Part shown: positions 42,076-54,500 of the stretch, in pieces | Numbering within the stretch: position 1 is the first letter of the stretch | Layout of the letters: each line of letters opens with the position of its first letter | Notes under the pieces: model-generated | The model's input: only the letters and a program-made list of their open reading frames with translations | Database searches by the model: none | Told to the model about the DNA's origin: nothing | Position numbers and translations under genes: made by a program | Assembly: GCA_963669155.1 (NCBI GenBank) | Contig: OZ022597.1 | Location: 6,353,630 to 6,417,629 of the forward strand | Length of the DNA stretch: 64,000 bases | Origin: Arbacia lixula | Taxonomy: Eukaryota; Echinodermata; Echinoidea; Arbacioida; Arbaciidae | Direction: 5' to 3'

Positions 42076-43014
42076 TCTCTCCTTCCTCTTCGTCGTCTCC
42101 CTTCCTCTTCTCATTTGTATCCGTCTGTTTAATTCCGTTTCTAATTCGATTTCGACTTCTCCTACCCCCTCCTTCCTTTCTTCTTTCCCCTCATTTTTTA
42201 TCTCTTCCGTCTCCACCATCTACTTCCCCACCATCTTCTTCTTGTCCTTCTTTTTTTACCTCCACTAACTTTATCATGTCGTTCTTCTTTTACTCCATTT
42301 TTCTTCTTCTTCTTCTTCTTGTTCTTCTTGTTCTTCTTGTTCTTCTTGTTCTTGTTCTTCTTCCTCCTCCTCCTCCTCTTCTTCTGGTTCTTTATTGCTT
42401 TATCTCCACACTCTTATTTCTGTGTGCATGTGCTTCTTTGTGGAATAGTTGGAACAAATGTCTTGGTAGTTGTTCAAATAGTTGTTCTACAAGCATAGTT
42501 TCTTAGTGAGTGTATATTGCAGAGTCCACAATTCCTCAAGTTTATAGAAGCCTTGCATGGCACTATCTCGTAGTCCATGAGATATCGTCAACTGGATGGA
42601 AATTAACTAAACATTCAAGAAGCACGACCATTGTACATGGTGACATAAGGGCAATAGCCATGATAGTTGAGTATTGTTGGAACAATCACTAAAGTACATT
42701 TTTCTTCATCATCGAGAGAGACAACTTAAAATAAAACATGATGAAAACCTTTAAAAGAAAATCTATACATGTGTATAGACTGACGTGAGGAGAGAAAAGA
42801 AAAAAAATGGAAGGAAAACATTAAAAGAGGAAGCAAGCGTGGTCATTGCTGGTATTTATTTCAGCCGGACAGGGAAAAAAAGATTCTGACTTTTCCCTAT
42901 TTCCAACCGCTCTTTTTCCTGCCGTGTTCCTACCACATTGGCTCTCGGGCTGTTCGGCATTTATAAACCAAACTATTCAATACAGGGGTCTGGCTGCAGT
43001 AGACTACGGTATAC

Positions 43015-43205
43015 GCCATATATTTCGCGAGTCTAATTTTTCGCAAATCAGGACTTCTTGCCAATTTCGCGAGTGGTTTAATTCGCGACCGTTGAGTATA
43101 GTACTAGTACATGTGCTCGAGCACGTCGTATTAATAATGGTTAAATTGTTGTTAAATTCGCGAATAGTCCAGATTCGCGAAAATAAAGACCCTGCGAAAT
43201 ATGTT
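43015..43205. repeat. TTCGCG-type palindromic element
   Basis: The left end ATATATTTCGCGAGTC mirrors the right end CCCTGCGAAATATGTT, with several TTCGCG/CGCGAA blocks between. It has the structure of a MITE. The 171-codon frame across it follows from CpG-rich repeat sequence. Confidence 0.65.
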
Positions 43206-44511
43206 CTCAATTTCTTCTCCAGGTGGGAAGAACTGAGAAAAGGGCAGAATGAGTTAGTGACTAGTCTTAGGGTACCAGACTCTTCTTGTCAGTTGGGATC
43301 AGAAATATCTAACAGCCTGGATGCCGAACTACCCACGTCTATACCGAATATAGGAGAATGAGCTGTCCATTGTTAATATCAGTTACAATAAAATACATAA
43401 GGTGTAAACATATACCAATCACAGTGTTGAGGTCAAAATCCTTCATGCCATGATTGCTATGTCGAAGAACAAGACGTTCAAAACGCGTTGATATCCAATA
43501 TTCACTGCCACTTCAAGATATGTAAGCTCTGCCCTGATTTTACCTCAATTTTCCATTCCACTAAAGGCCATCGCGGATGCACGATCCTGCAGTCGTAGGG
43601 CCCTGCGATTAGAAATGTGACGTCACATACTAACACAAATCCTATGACCGGGTCCTGCGATTCAGCCAGTCGCAGAGTCGCACGCCTGATCAGATTGTGA
43701 CGTCTGCGGTGGCCGGAACGCATCATATATTTGAAGTTACAAAATGTTAGTCTATTCTCGAGTGAATAATTCAAACGTGTCACCAGCTTTCTCTGTTTGC
43801 ATTTATGAAGTAAATATCCTGCATACTTTTAAAAAGAAAAGGACATACAAGTGGGTATTTTTCATTTTTTTTTTGGAAGAAGCTAATTTGGCATATTTTA
43901 AAGGTTTTGACATTTAGAACTTGAGAAGAATGATAGCTTTGAAGTACGATGTAATGGTTTGATACTGATCGTGCTTGTAATCAAATTAACATAATTGTAT
44001 TAGGCTAGTAAGATCTGGTAAAGCACTAACATTGTATTCATATGGAAGCGGTGTACAATGTGAATGACCCCATAGAATTAAGATTATGGCGAGGCGCATA
44101 AAATAAAATATAGCGTAAGCTTTCCTGTAAGGACTAAAAAATGATATTTTTGGTAAATGAATTTGGAAAATATATTAAGTTGAAACAATGCACAGACTTA
44201 GGTTCGTCTTCTAACATATCTTTATACATTTAGTTGGATTGGGGCGTGTTACTGAAATATATTTAATGTGAAATAGATTGTATGTCTTGCACGTAAGGAT
44301 TGTTGTTGTGTTAGCTATTATGTGTTCAGAAACAACCAGAAATTGATACTCTAGTTTCGCCCTACGTAATGCATTCCATAGATTTACCGTACAGATGATT
44401 TCATTCTGTTTTGATGTAAAAGTAGACGTTTTGATACGAATAATTATGGGTTCGTTTGATGGTTTCGTATCTTACTTAGAACGCACTTGGGTATGTGAAT
44501 GTGAGACCCGG

Positions 44512-44638
44512 ACCCTGTGTTATAACGAATTGTGATTGATGGCAACTTGACTTACGATTACTACCCATCGTATCTCTGTACATTAGAGATAGGGGATCGA
44601 CGAAGATCAATCGTAACTCTTTAATAAGACGGGGCCCT
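44512..44638. repeat. Palindromic repeat related to 16466-16607
   Basis: It runs from ACCCTGTGTTATAACGAATT to TTAATAAGACGGGGCCCTG, with inverted GATTGATGGC / GATCAATCG blocks. Confidence 0.6.
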
Positions 44639-45255
44639 GTTCATGTAGAGGATGACAAAACGATGATTGGATGTATGTGTCATTTAAACGTTGCGGCAGA
44701 GTGGAATGACGCGCTGCGGAAGGAGTGGGAGAAGTCGTTGATTGACTAAACATATTTAGTGACAATTTGTGGATAATTATTTACAAAATGTGGATTTCTA
44801 TAGACGTTAGAGCTATGCACAATTTGATGCTTTCAGCATTGTTCGGTGTGAGAAAAAGAATGAAGTATTATGAAAAAACAACTAGATGCCTTGTCAATGT
44901 GGTTAGATGTGATGATAAAAAGAAACGTAATTAAATAACTTATATTTGAGCGAGCTAATAGATGATGTATTTTAGAGGATAGATTGATATATATATGATG
45001 TGAAACGTGTGGAGTTCGGCGGGCCTGTTTCTTGGTAAAAGCGATGCCGTGATTAATCAGCATTATTTGACATTAGAAACTGGTATTTTGAAAGAGTATT
45101 TATATAGGAAGTCAAAATGGTGTGTGGAATGATATATATTATATACAAAATAGTTGACTAATTTGTTATGTGATTGTTCTTTGAATAATGGATTGAAGGG
45201 TTACGATGGGTAAAAGGTGGCGATATTAGTTAGCCTTCTGTAAAAGTTAAAATAT

Positions 45256-45397
45256 GGGCCCTGTTGCATAGAACTTTGCTTCCAATGTCAATCTCTATGA
45301 AAACATTGAATTTGTTTGGCTGTTGAGCGATATTACCATGGTAGTTACCAGTGATGACATAGTTACAATTAATGGTAAGTTTTATGCAACGGGGCCA
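45256..45397. repeat. Family A palindromic element, copy 1
   Basis: GGGCCCTGTTGCATAGAACT at one end, AGTTTTATGCAACGGGGCC at the other, with ATTACCATGGTAGTTACC in the middle. About 140 bp, MITE-like. Confidence 0.75.
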
Positions 45398-46689
45398 TGG
45401 TGTAAAACAAATCATGGACAAAGCAAACCGTGATTTGGGCAATGACAATGAAAAATGACCATAGTTGTCTAATACACGTTGCATTGCTCTATTGGAATCT
45501 TGAAGAGATACATTGTCATATGTACAAATGAAACGTCTACAAACATGACAAGGATGTGATTTTGTATCGTAAATGCGGAAAGCACTCAATGCACATGGGG
45601 GGGGGGGGGGCTCTAATTATAACTTCTACCATGTTGAAAGAAGGAAGAAACATGAAGAGAAGGGATTCGTATTACATTACATTTAATTTGTTGTCTTTGT
45701 CAATTATTGTCAGATAAGTTTATGATTGGTATTATTTTTGACATTTCTTGATATAGTGTTGGCTGATAGTGTAAGCAGTCATTGAAAGTCCTGTTAAAGT
45801 ATATTCCGTAACCATGGCAACATGATCCGTTTACGGAACTCATAGTCTGGTGGATGGGCGTGCAAGTTTAGTGTGCATGCTGTATAGCAGGTTGAATCTC
45901 GATATTTATTTCTGGTGTGAACAAGAATGATGTAATTGTGTATTTACGCACTGTGTTTTGGTAGCAGTGCTGTGTTCACATATCATTATATTATTTTGTG
46001 CTTTATTTGTATATGTTGATGATTAAGATTTATGAGTACTGTCTCGTCGTATCCCCTTTCATTGTACTGTCTATACATTACGTAAGTCTGTTACGGGAAT
46101 ATTTACAAAAAAACAACAGTTATAGACAGGGTCACAAGTTGCTCTATGCTCTTTGATATTGAAATTTGAAGCAGATATTTTCTTCAAGTTATATCTCAAT
46201 CTGATGCACCATGGTAACATCAGGTGAAAGTATTACATGCATTATAGGATTATGTGCAAATCATTGCATAATCACTTTAAATAAATTGCTTTACCGATGC
46301 CCATTCACTCACTATAGTTCGGACAAAACTATGAAACCGGAATTGCTGTGTGAAATAAGATACGATCTATTTCTGCACGTGCGTCTCACATGACTATTTT
46401 GATTTGATGGATGAGATTGTTGATTTATCTGAAAAAGAATACAATTAAAATCAGTAATCATGGTAACGACAGGTGGTAACTAGGGGACTTGATTGTAAGC
46501 ATTCCCGCATTTGGCTCATGGAAGTAATAGCTAGCACATCTTTCTTGCCATATGATATAAGTGTTTTTTTCATCGTCGATGTTTCTGTTCTTCAAACATT
46601 TCCAGCTTCTCACTGCCACTAATAAGTGATAACCTGTTCATAACTTCTATTTACGCCATCTCAAGATGTGGAGTAAACTATCAGTAAGA

Positions 46690-46925
46690 GCCCACTTGCT
46701 TGACGTTGCGTCAAGGCGTTGCGTCAATTACTGACATTGCGTCAAGGAGTTATCAATCTCGATGAAAACAAATGTGAAAGCAAACATGAGGCTACCGAAT
46801 GATTCGTGCTGCATCATTCTGAGTAGCATTCAGTAAGAACTAATTAAATTTCAATGAGGTTGATAACTTGACGCATCGCACTGACGCGCGCGACGCACCG
46901 CCTTGATGCAATGTCAAAACGCTTA
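46690..46925. repeat. Palindromic element with GCGTCAA motifs
   Basis: The left arm (GCTTGACGTTGCGTCAAGGC...GTTATCAATCTCGATGAAA) is inverted at the right end (TTTCAATGAGGTTGATAAC ... GCATCGCACTGACGCG...CAAAACGCTTAAGC). Non-coding. Confidence 0.65.
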
Positions 46926-47487
46926 AGCATCATGTGTAGCAATGCTCATGCTTACAGTGAAGCCCAGGCTGTGAACAAAAAGTATCAAGTTCCAATACCA
47001 CTGTGAACAATAAATGCAATAAAGACTCAGGTGTTAGATTGACACCAATCATGATATCCACATCAGATTTTAAACACAGTTTTGGAAATTGATGCCAACC
47101 AAAAAATATTTGAATAATAACCAGATTATGAGATTTCCTTGCGTTTAATAGATAGATACACCCAAGATAAAGAGAGCTCCTCCACGCTGTTCCTATGCTG
47201 TAACGAACGGAGTTTAATGCACGGAGGATAAAAGCTGATTGTGTGTGCGTTATTACTGACAAAATACACAATTGGCACAAAAAGGGTTTAAAGACTTCGT
47301 CTTCGCCGAGACTCTTTGGCTAAGAACGACAACGCCTTGACCACTAGGCTACACGATCGGAAACGCGAGTGTTTTCAGCAAGACACGAGCTGAATCCACT
47401 GCCAGGCAGCTCCTCATTTTAGAGTTAACACTTTGTGTGCTACTTATGCATTTTGACACAGGTAATACACACAAATCCCACTGGACA

Positions 47488-47647
47488 GGGCCCTGTTGCA
47501 TAAAACTTACCATTGATGGTAACTTTGCTATCAATGGCAATTTCTATGGAAATCATGAATTTGATTGGCTCTCATGCATTGTTACCATGGTAGTAATCAT
47601 TGATGGCAGAGTTGCCATTAATAGTGAGTTTTATGCAATAGGGCCCC
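47488..47647. repeat. Family A palindromic element, copy 2
   Basis: GGGCCCTGTTGCATAAAACT to GAGTTTTATGCAATAGGGCC, with TGTTACCATGGTAGTAATC in the centre. Arms about 60 bp. Confidence 0.8.
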
Positions 47648-47727
47648 AGATGTTATTTGGAACTCAGAGGACCAATGCAGAGTATGGTTTGCAGGTGGAT
47701 TTTAGTAGGCTGGTCATGATGCTGATT

Positions 47728-47972
47728 GGTCTATAGATTACCGAAGTGGTGTCGTCATATGAGTTTGCTGTCAAGACAATTGGCTCTAAACAAACTCGCT
47801 CCAGTGAGAGGTTCAGCTGTCCGATATTGTCTATCCGGGTAGTGTCAGGCATTCCTTATTACAATCTCCGTTGTGATCACCGCTGCTCGCACTACCCGCA
47901 TTGTTTAGAATCAGTTGTCTTGACAATAATGCTCAAATGACGTCACACTTCGGTACTCTATAACTACATTAT
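47728..47972. repeat. Family D element, copy 2
   Basis: TAGATTACCGAAGTGGTGTC to CACTTCGGTACTCTATAACT. Same internal order as 25643-25890 (GTCAAGACA, AACAAACTCGCTC, GTGATCACCGCTGC, CTACCCGCAT). Confidence 0.7.
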
Positions 47973-48308
47973 GATAACAATAGCCCTATACACGGAGAAC
48001 AATATTGATGCGAAAGGCCAGCTTTATGGAAGCGAGGGTCAAACCCAGTATTGAATGAAATGTTCCAGGATACGAAGTTTGATATGATAGAATGTCTATG
48101 TACTACTAGTTCCTTTATTCGACATACTCTTTTCAATGGAGTTTATATTCCATGTTTGATTATTGATATGAAATAAATTTAGTCCTTTGTTTTCAATGTC
48201 AGATTTGTGTACATGGATGAGTTATTTTGGTTATGCAAGACTGATAGAGAATGTGGAATAGAAAAATGTAGAAGAAATGTAAGGGGAGGGGAGGGGAGAA
48301 AGAGAAAG

Positions 48309-48314
<6 letters not shown>

Positions 48315-48368
<54 letters not shown>
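48315..48368. repeat. (GA)n microsatellite
   Basis: Pure GA run within a purine-rich 250-base stretch. Confidence 0.95.
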
Positions 48369-48372
<4 letters not shown>

Positions 48373-48538
48373 AAAAGGAAGAGAGACAACAGAGAAATCG
48401 ATTGAGAGGAGAGAGTTAATGAGTGAAGGAGAGACAAAGGAGAGATGAAGGGAGATAAGAACAGACGGATGAGAAAAAAGAGAATGAAAACAACAGAGAG
48501 ATATATGCTTGTGTGATGGAGAGAGAATATTTGTGTGA

Positions 48539-48605
48539 GTGTATGTATGTATGTATGTATGTATGTATGTATGTATGTATGTTTGTATGTATGTATGTGT
48601 GTGTA
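48539..48605. repeat. (ATGT)n tetranucleotide microsatellite
   Basis: ATGT repeated about 16 times with one TTGT variant. Confidence 0.95.
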
Positions 48606-48619
48606 TCATTTTTATTCTC

Positions 48620-50100
48620 TCCCATGTACATGGACAAGCACACATAAATGATTGAGATATGACCATTTATCTCTGGTTTCTTTCAAGATATTTATACAAA
48701 ATAAAATAAAAATGTTTAACATTGTATCTGAGATAAAGAAAAAGGCAACATTTGCCAAGGTGCTGTCATACAGCCGCATTATCAATAGTAATTCCACCAG
48801 ATATGTATGAAAAAAATACACATTCCTCATATTTTGTTAAACTTGTACATACATAAAACAATCGTGTAAATCAATCATGGTTTCTGTATCATACCACATT
48901 GAATCAGTAACTTTCACATAATGCAAGTGAAATCAATCAGCCTAAAACATAAACATCTGTTTACTACAATGCAGTCAGCTGTCTCAGAATGAAAGTAATA
49001 AAGATGAAATGCACAAAACATACTGCATATTGGAAACCAGATAAGGATTGAAAGTAGTGTATACCTCCTGTGTTCTTCAAAGACATCTATGTGTTGTGAT
49101 AATCTGACATAAGACACAGCTTTGCACTTTGCCTTGACAAATGCCTATTGGGCATGTGACTTTCACCATTGCTTTTGACATAACGACTTACACTGAGATT
49201 ATGTTTGACTCTTGGCATCGCTGGCTTATCCAAGAGTACAAGTTACCAATAATTACCATGGTCACTGAAACCATGTCAAATATTTCTTGAGTTCAAGGCA
49301 TAAACAGTGAAAAGTTGACCTTCCACATATCTGATCTAAAATCTGATCAATTAATTGTCCTGTAATATAAAGTTATCACTGTACCGAGTGTGATGTGCAT
49401 TTCAAGTCAGCCATATATTTCTTGACTCGTTAAGTTAAATAGATACAGTGTACTCTGGATGGAAATGTGAGGACATTCAGTCACATGGTTCTACAGTTGC
49501 TACCTCAAATAGTACTCAAAACGCAGGGCTTGGCAACAGTTGTTAACATCAAACAGCAATGAACAAAATGGCTCATATTCATAATGATGGTTTGACTTGA
49601 TACATGTACTAAACCAGGACCAACTCTTTGGGACGCCAAATAAAACAACATTAAACATTATTATTGATTGAATACCATTAATTTTGTCCTCAGAATCACT
49701 ATGGTTCATTGAGTTTGTCCACATAAAAGTTACCAGTACAGCAAATAGTTCAATCACCTACTGTTGTGATTCTATGATGAAAATCAATGATTTTGTGCCA
49801 TCATCATATGATTTTGCGCCACAATGAGTTAGTCTATGTTTAGTACATGTACATGGTCTAAATGAAACCACTGCTGTGAGTTTGGGCCTATTTCAGTTAT
49901 ACCTTCTCGCCTTGTACTGTTCAGATTGCATTAGAAATGCAGCTTTGTGAAAGAATGATGAAGTACAAAAAAAAAAAAAAATCCTTATACAGTACCAATA
50001 TGCATTAAGGGCTATCACCAGTATTGATTTCACACACATGGTACATATAAACATAATGAGCACAGAACCAAACATGTAAAAAAAAAAAAAAATGCAGACT
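48620..50100. other. No gene recognised
   Basis: AT-rich intergenic DNA with A-runs near 49968 and 50078 and no coding signal. Confidence 0.55.
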
Positions 50101-50101
50101 A

Positions 50102-50242
50102 GGGCCCCGTTGCATAAAACTTACCATTAATGGTAACTATCATGGTAATATTGCTCAACAGCCAATCAAATTCAAGGTTTCCATAGAAATTACCCTTGAC
50201 AGCAAAGTTACCATTAATGGTAACTTTTATGCAACAGGGCCT
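50102..50242. repeat. Family A palindromic element, copy 3
   Basis: AGGGCCCCGTTGCATAAAAC to TAACTTTTATGCAACAGGGC, centred on a CAGCCAATCAAATTCAAGG block shared with the other copies. A second palindromic repeat (TGGCATTCTGAAAACG ... CTTTTAGAATACCATC) follows directly to about 50425. Confidence 0.8.
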
Positions 50243-50789
50243 AGGGGTGGCATTCTGAAAACGAAGTTAGATTTTGACTTGATTTTCAACTTTAAGTCGC
50301 CTTCAACCTATGTCTGTCATTGGCATATTGGCACAGGTTTTGGCTTAAGTCAGTTTTCAGAATATCAACTGACTTCATAGCTAAGACAATTGTGCATTTA
50401 AGCTTCTTTTAGAATACCATCCCAGAAGGTGGGTATTGTACAAACATAAGACTTGCAGCAGCTCTGAACAGAGCCTGCTATGCATTTCAAATGGTCAGCT
50501 TTGTTCAATCAATGCTTCAAATGAAATAATGTCAGGATATCATACACATGTAAACATTTTCTTTGCATTTCCGCAACTCTTTTTGAAAGATACCAACATT
50601 AGAAGAGCAAGATCTACCTAAAAACTGATCCAGTTGGCTGGTCTGCCTATGCCCTCCTATGCAGACAATGAATTATTGAAGAATGTTATCTTCCACTATC
50701 TGGAAATCTTTGCGTTGGGGGCATACAAGGTGACTATATCACATAATGTGTTATAACTTTTTTGATACACTCGCACTATGCAAGTTCTT

Positions 50790-50795
50790 TTTATT
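50790..50795 (-). terminator. Possible poly(A) signal for TMEM19
   Basis: AATAAA on the minus strand, the nearest one downstream of the TMEM19 stop, about 620 bases away. Position is the only evidence. Confidence 0.25.
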
Positions 50796-51412
50796 GTCTC
50801 AAATCTGACAATGGCACACAACGGTGTAATAGCATAAACGTAGAGGAAAGTAATACAAAAATACAAACATGCTTTTCAAACGTAAAGTCTATATCATTCA
50901 TTGGAATGACTGTAAACTTGCAGAATTGTAGCGATGCAGAAATGTACAGAATGCTAAATATTGGTTGGATAATTTATCAAGTTTGCATTTCTCCTTTCCT
51001 GCTTTGACAAATAGTTTACAATTTCAATTCCTGAAAACACTCTAGTACCATCCTATTCTCAAATCTCATTATCAATTTTATATACATCTTCATGCATAAT
51101 CATTTTGTTCCTCACATATGAAGTAACAGAAGTAATCCTCTAAAGAAAATTCACACACAGTAGATTATGAAAAAACAGAAGAAAAGGAAAACATGGAAGA
51201 AACATGTAAGATCTGTATTACGAATAACAAGCTATGGGGAAAGGGTTTTGTTCAAAGAAATGAGGAAGAGGATTACCATCAGGAAGAAAAAGAACTAAGA
51301 GTATTATAAGGAGAAAAATGGTAAGGAGGTGAGGTTGTAGGTTTATAAAAAGTACCAATTATTTTAGGAAAAGGTACCCCACCCTTCCCCCTCCATTTGA
51401 CCCCACCTAACC

Positions 51413-51597
51413 TCAACCAAGCCCGCCATCTACGACAACTTGGGGCCAGTAGTGAAAGCAGAGATGGGGAACAAAGAGTGTCGTCAGGAGGCAAGCCAGG
51501 AGATTGATGCCCTCATTGTCAAAAAGTGGGATGCCAGAGATGTGCTCCGTTGTGTCCGAAGGCTGGTTCACCACTTTACCCTGTCTCCTACAGTAGC
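51413..51597 (-). CDS. TMEM19: TMEM19 exon 6 (C-terminus)
   Basis: It follows the acceptor GCCCTCTAG and encodes YCRRQGKVVNQPSDTTEHIS, then GIPLFDNEGINLLACLLTTL and on to WPQVVVDGGLG, stop. The I-(S/A)-G-x-P-(L/I)-x-D-N block and a final hydrophobic helix match the end of vertebrate TMEM19. Confidence 0.92.
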
Positions 51598-54500
51598 CTA
51601 GAGGGCAGCAGACAAATAAAGAGAGAGTCAAGAGTGGATTCAATAATTGCACGTAACGTCACAAAATTAAGATTGTAAAGATCATAACTTTCTTATCCTT
51701 TGACGGATTTTCATCAAACCTTGACTGATATGTTTCTTTCATGTCTCTGCTTTCATTGAAACAAACTAAACTTTAAGGTGGACTGTCCCTATAAACACAA
51801 CTGACTCCCTCCTGATAAGTCTTGATTTTTCTCTGACATTTGCTGATCAGTTTCTCTAATTTGTCTGCCTTCATTAAAGTGAACATACTGTAGGAGTTTA
51901 AATCCCCTGTGATATAAGTGGAAAGCTTCACATGAGGTACATAGTAATGATGGGTTACATAGTCTGCATTTTCCTTTGGTGATTCAGTTTATATAGGAGC
52001 GTCTTCATTGGCCTGATGTGGCGAAATAGCTAGCTCACACGTAAAGCCATTTGGTTGAAACATTTTCACAAGAAATCATGGGCTAGATGGCCAATTAGGG
52101 AGCTAATTTGTGATGTAGTTTGCTATTTTGTGGAGTGTCTTCATTAGGCTGAAACTTTCTTGATTCCATCATGCATCAGTGTGTGCTCCCGAGCATGTGG
52201 AATAGCTGAGGCACACGGCGTGAACATCGAGCTAATTTATGCAGCCCAAATTTTGAGCTTATGCAGACTAAGTTTAGTTTTAGCTAATGAAGACGTGATG
52301 GCAACTTCGGGATACTTTCCCGGATCAGTAAACTAGCTAGCTATTTTGTCAGATTTGGCTAATGCAGATGCACCTCATGAGTGGAAAACACACAGAAAGA
52401 TTGACCTTACAATACATACCAGAGTACTGGAACCAGGCCCCTAGCAGGGAGTCGAACAGAGATCCCACCAGGCCGGCCACGCCCCCGCACAGGATCACAG
52501 GCCACTGGGGAGGGGCGTGCTGAAGCACCTCATGGGGGAACGTCAGGAGGGTGCCTGCCATGTACCCCAGGCCCACCACCAGCCCCCCAGCGAAGCTCAT
52601 CACGGTGCCGATCAGCGACACGCCCCCATTGGTTCCTGTCGGAAGGCAGGTAAGGAATGTGTGATTGATGACTTAAAGGTAGTGTAATGCTGGGCCTGGT
52701 TCCATAAAACTTACCATTGATTGTAAGAGCTCTCAATGGCAACTTCTGTGGAAACCTTGAATTTGATTGGCTGTCAAGGTAGCTTACCATGGTAGTTACC
52801 ATCGATGTCAGAGGTACCATGACTGGTAAAGTTTTATGCAACAGGACCCTGGTCTCCAGAAAATGGGAACACCTAGGGTAAGGATGACCGGTCCAAATCC
52901 AAACTCAAAATATGAGTGATCAATATCCTTGTAATTCCGCTGCCTCAAAGTAAGTTTCCAATATAAGTTCTAATATTGTGAGGCAAGTTCTCATACAGTA
53001 TTTTCTTCCATTTTCTATGGTATTTACACAATATTATTTTTTGACCTACAAGTATCGGAATACAAAGTTTATGATTTGTTCAATTTGATTAGGATTGTTT
53101 AGAAATCAATTCCCACTGTCTTAAAAAAGGAACAAATTGGGGGAATTGGGGGAACAAATCTTATTCATCCCAAGAACAGATCACCATGCGTAAAGTCCTT
53201 CGTAGCTTCAAACACCTTGGTGAAACACCCCCGAAGAATAAAAGGGAGAAGAAGTGGGAAGGAGGTATAAAAAACCAGACCGATTGGTTAGGAGACCAAG
53301 GGGCTGTTTTGTGTGATCTAAAGCTAATACAATGAATTCAGTTGTGGCATTCCATGATCACCTACGTCACAGGATATGGTATCTAGATAGACATGAAGCG
53401 TTACAATCATATCATATATTACATGAATTTGCGTACAGAGATATGTTGTCATGGAAAGTCATAATATTGAACAGTTTGCAACTTGGTCCCGATTACATAA
53501 CTACCTCTCTCACCTCTCGGAACTTCCCTCCACGTGGTTATGAGCCGAGGATTGCCTGACCCAACAACGCTGCCAACCTCCGAAGCCCATGTGTCACCGG
53601 AGCAGCAGGCTATCCCACTCAGGACACCGAGGGCGATAAACGTGGTGTTATAGCTGGCTGAGAAGTCCAGGGGCTGATCCCGGAAACCTGTCTCCAGGAT
53701 GTAGTGGGCTGCGTAGAGGGCTGGTAGACCCCCATTGGTGAAAACTTGCACCCATGTACGTTGGCCCCCTGCAAAGATTTAGGGAAAGGAGGGGAGATGG
53801 GAGGGTGATATCAGTGTCAGAAATGCTGGTAGACCCCCATTCGTGAAAACTTGCACCCGTGTACGTTGGCCCCCTGCAAAGATTTAGGGAAAGGAGGGGA
53901 GATGGGAGGGTGATATCAGTGTTAGAAATGCTGGTAGACCCCCTCATGACGGCAATGGCTGGTTAAAACCCGAAACCCGGAGAATGTATTTTACGATTTA
54001 CCGTTATCTGAGATCGCAGCCAGCCTAAGCAAACAAAAGCCTGAAAATTGCCAGCAGGGAGAACTTCGCCGGACTGGCAATTCTTGGAAATCGCGCGATC
54101 ACTCAATATTGTTGCGCTGAGTTTCGTCGCGCGCACACTGTGTAAACGTTTTCGGGCTTATAAAATACGTCTAGAACCTAGACTGCCCATGCAATGCGCT
54201 AACTCGTGATAGCGGGGCTAGATTGAAGAGTGAAAATATTTGGTCACGATTGTTATATCGCCAATTCTAGGTCATTTTCTTTCGTTTGAAGTTTAATTTG
54301 GGTCTTTCCCCACCTTAAGTGTACTTCCTGGATATCTGAATGTGTTCAAACAACTAAAAACATATTCTGCTTCCCATTTCTTTTCAGGCAATGCCCTGGT
54401 AAGGGTCTGTTGACAATATTACATAAGACGACGAGGATAACGGCTCATTTGGATAGCGGGTCGGGATACCCCACCTTCTACTTTCATTGAAAGATGTGCA

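Larger units (their letters stand above)
39000..45250. other. Intergenic region dominated by low-complexity sequence
   Basis: No exon recognised. Contents include AT palindromes (39670-39735), CT arrays (40170-40207, 41258-41630, 42000-42073), a CTT array (42300-42380), a TTCGCG palindromic element (43015-43205) and a repeat at 44512-44638. Confidence 0.6.

Noticed and set aside
42846-43361. 171-residue plus-strand frame
   Set aside because: The central part is a TTCGCG palindromic repeat; there is no domain or splice evidence.
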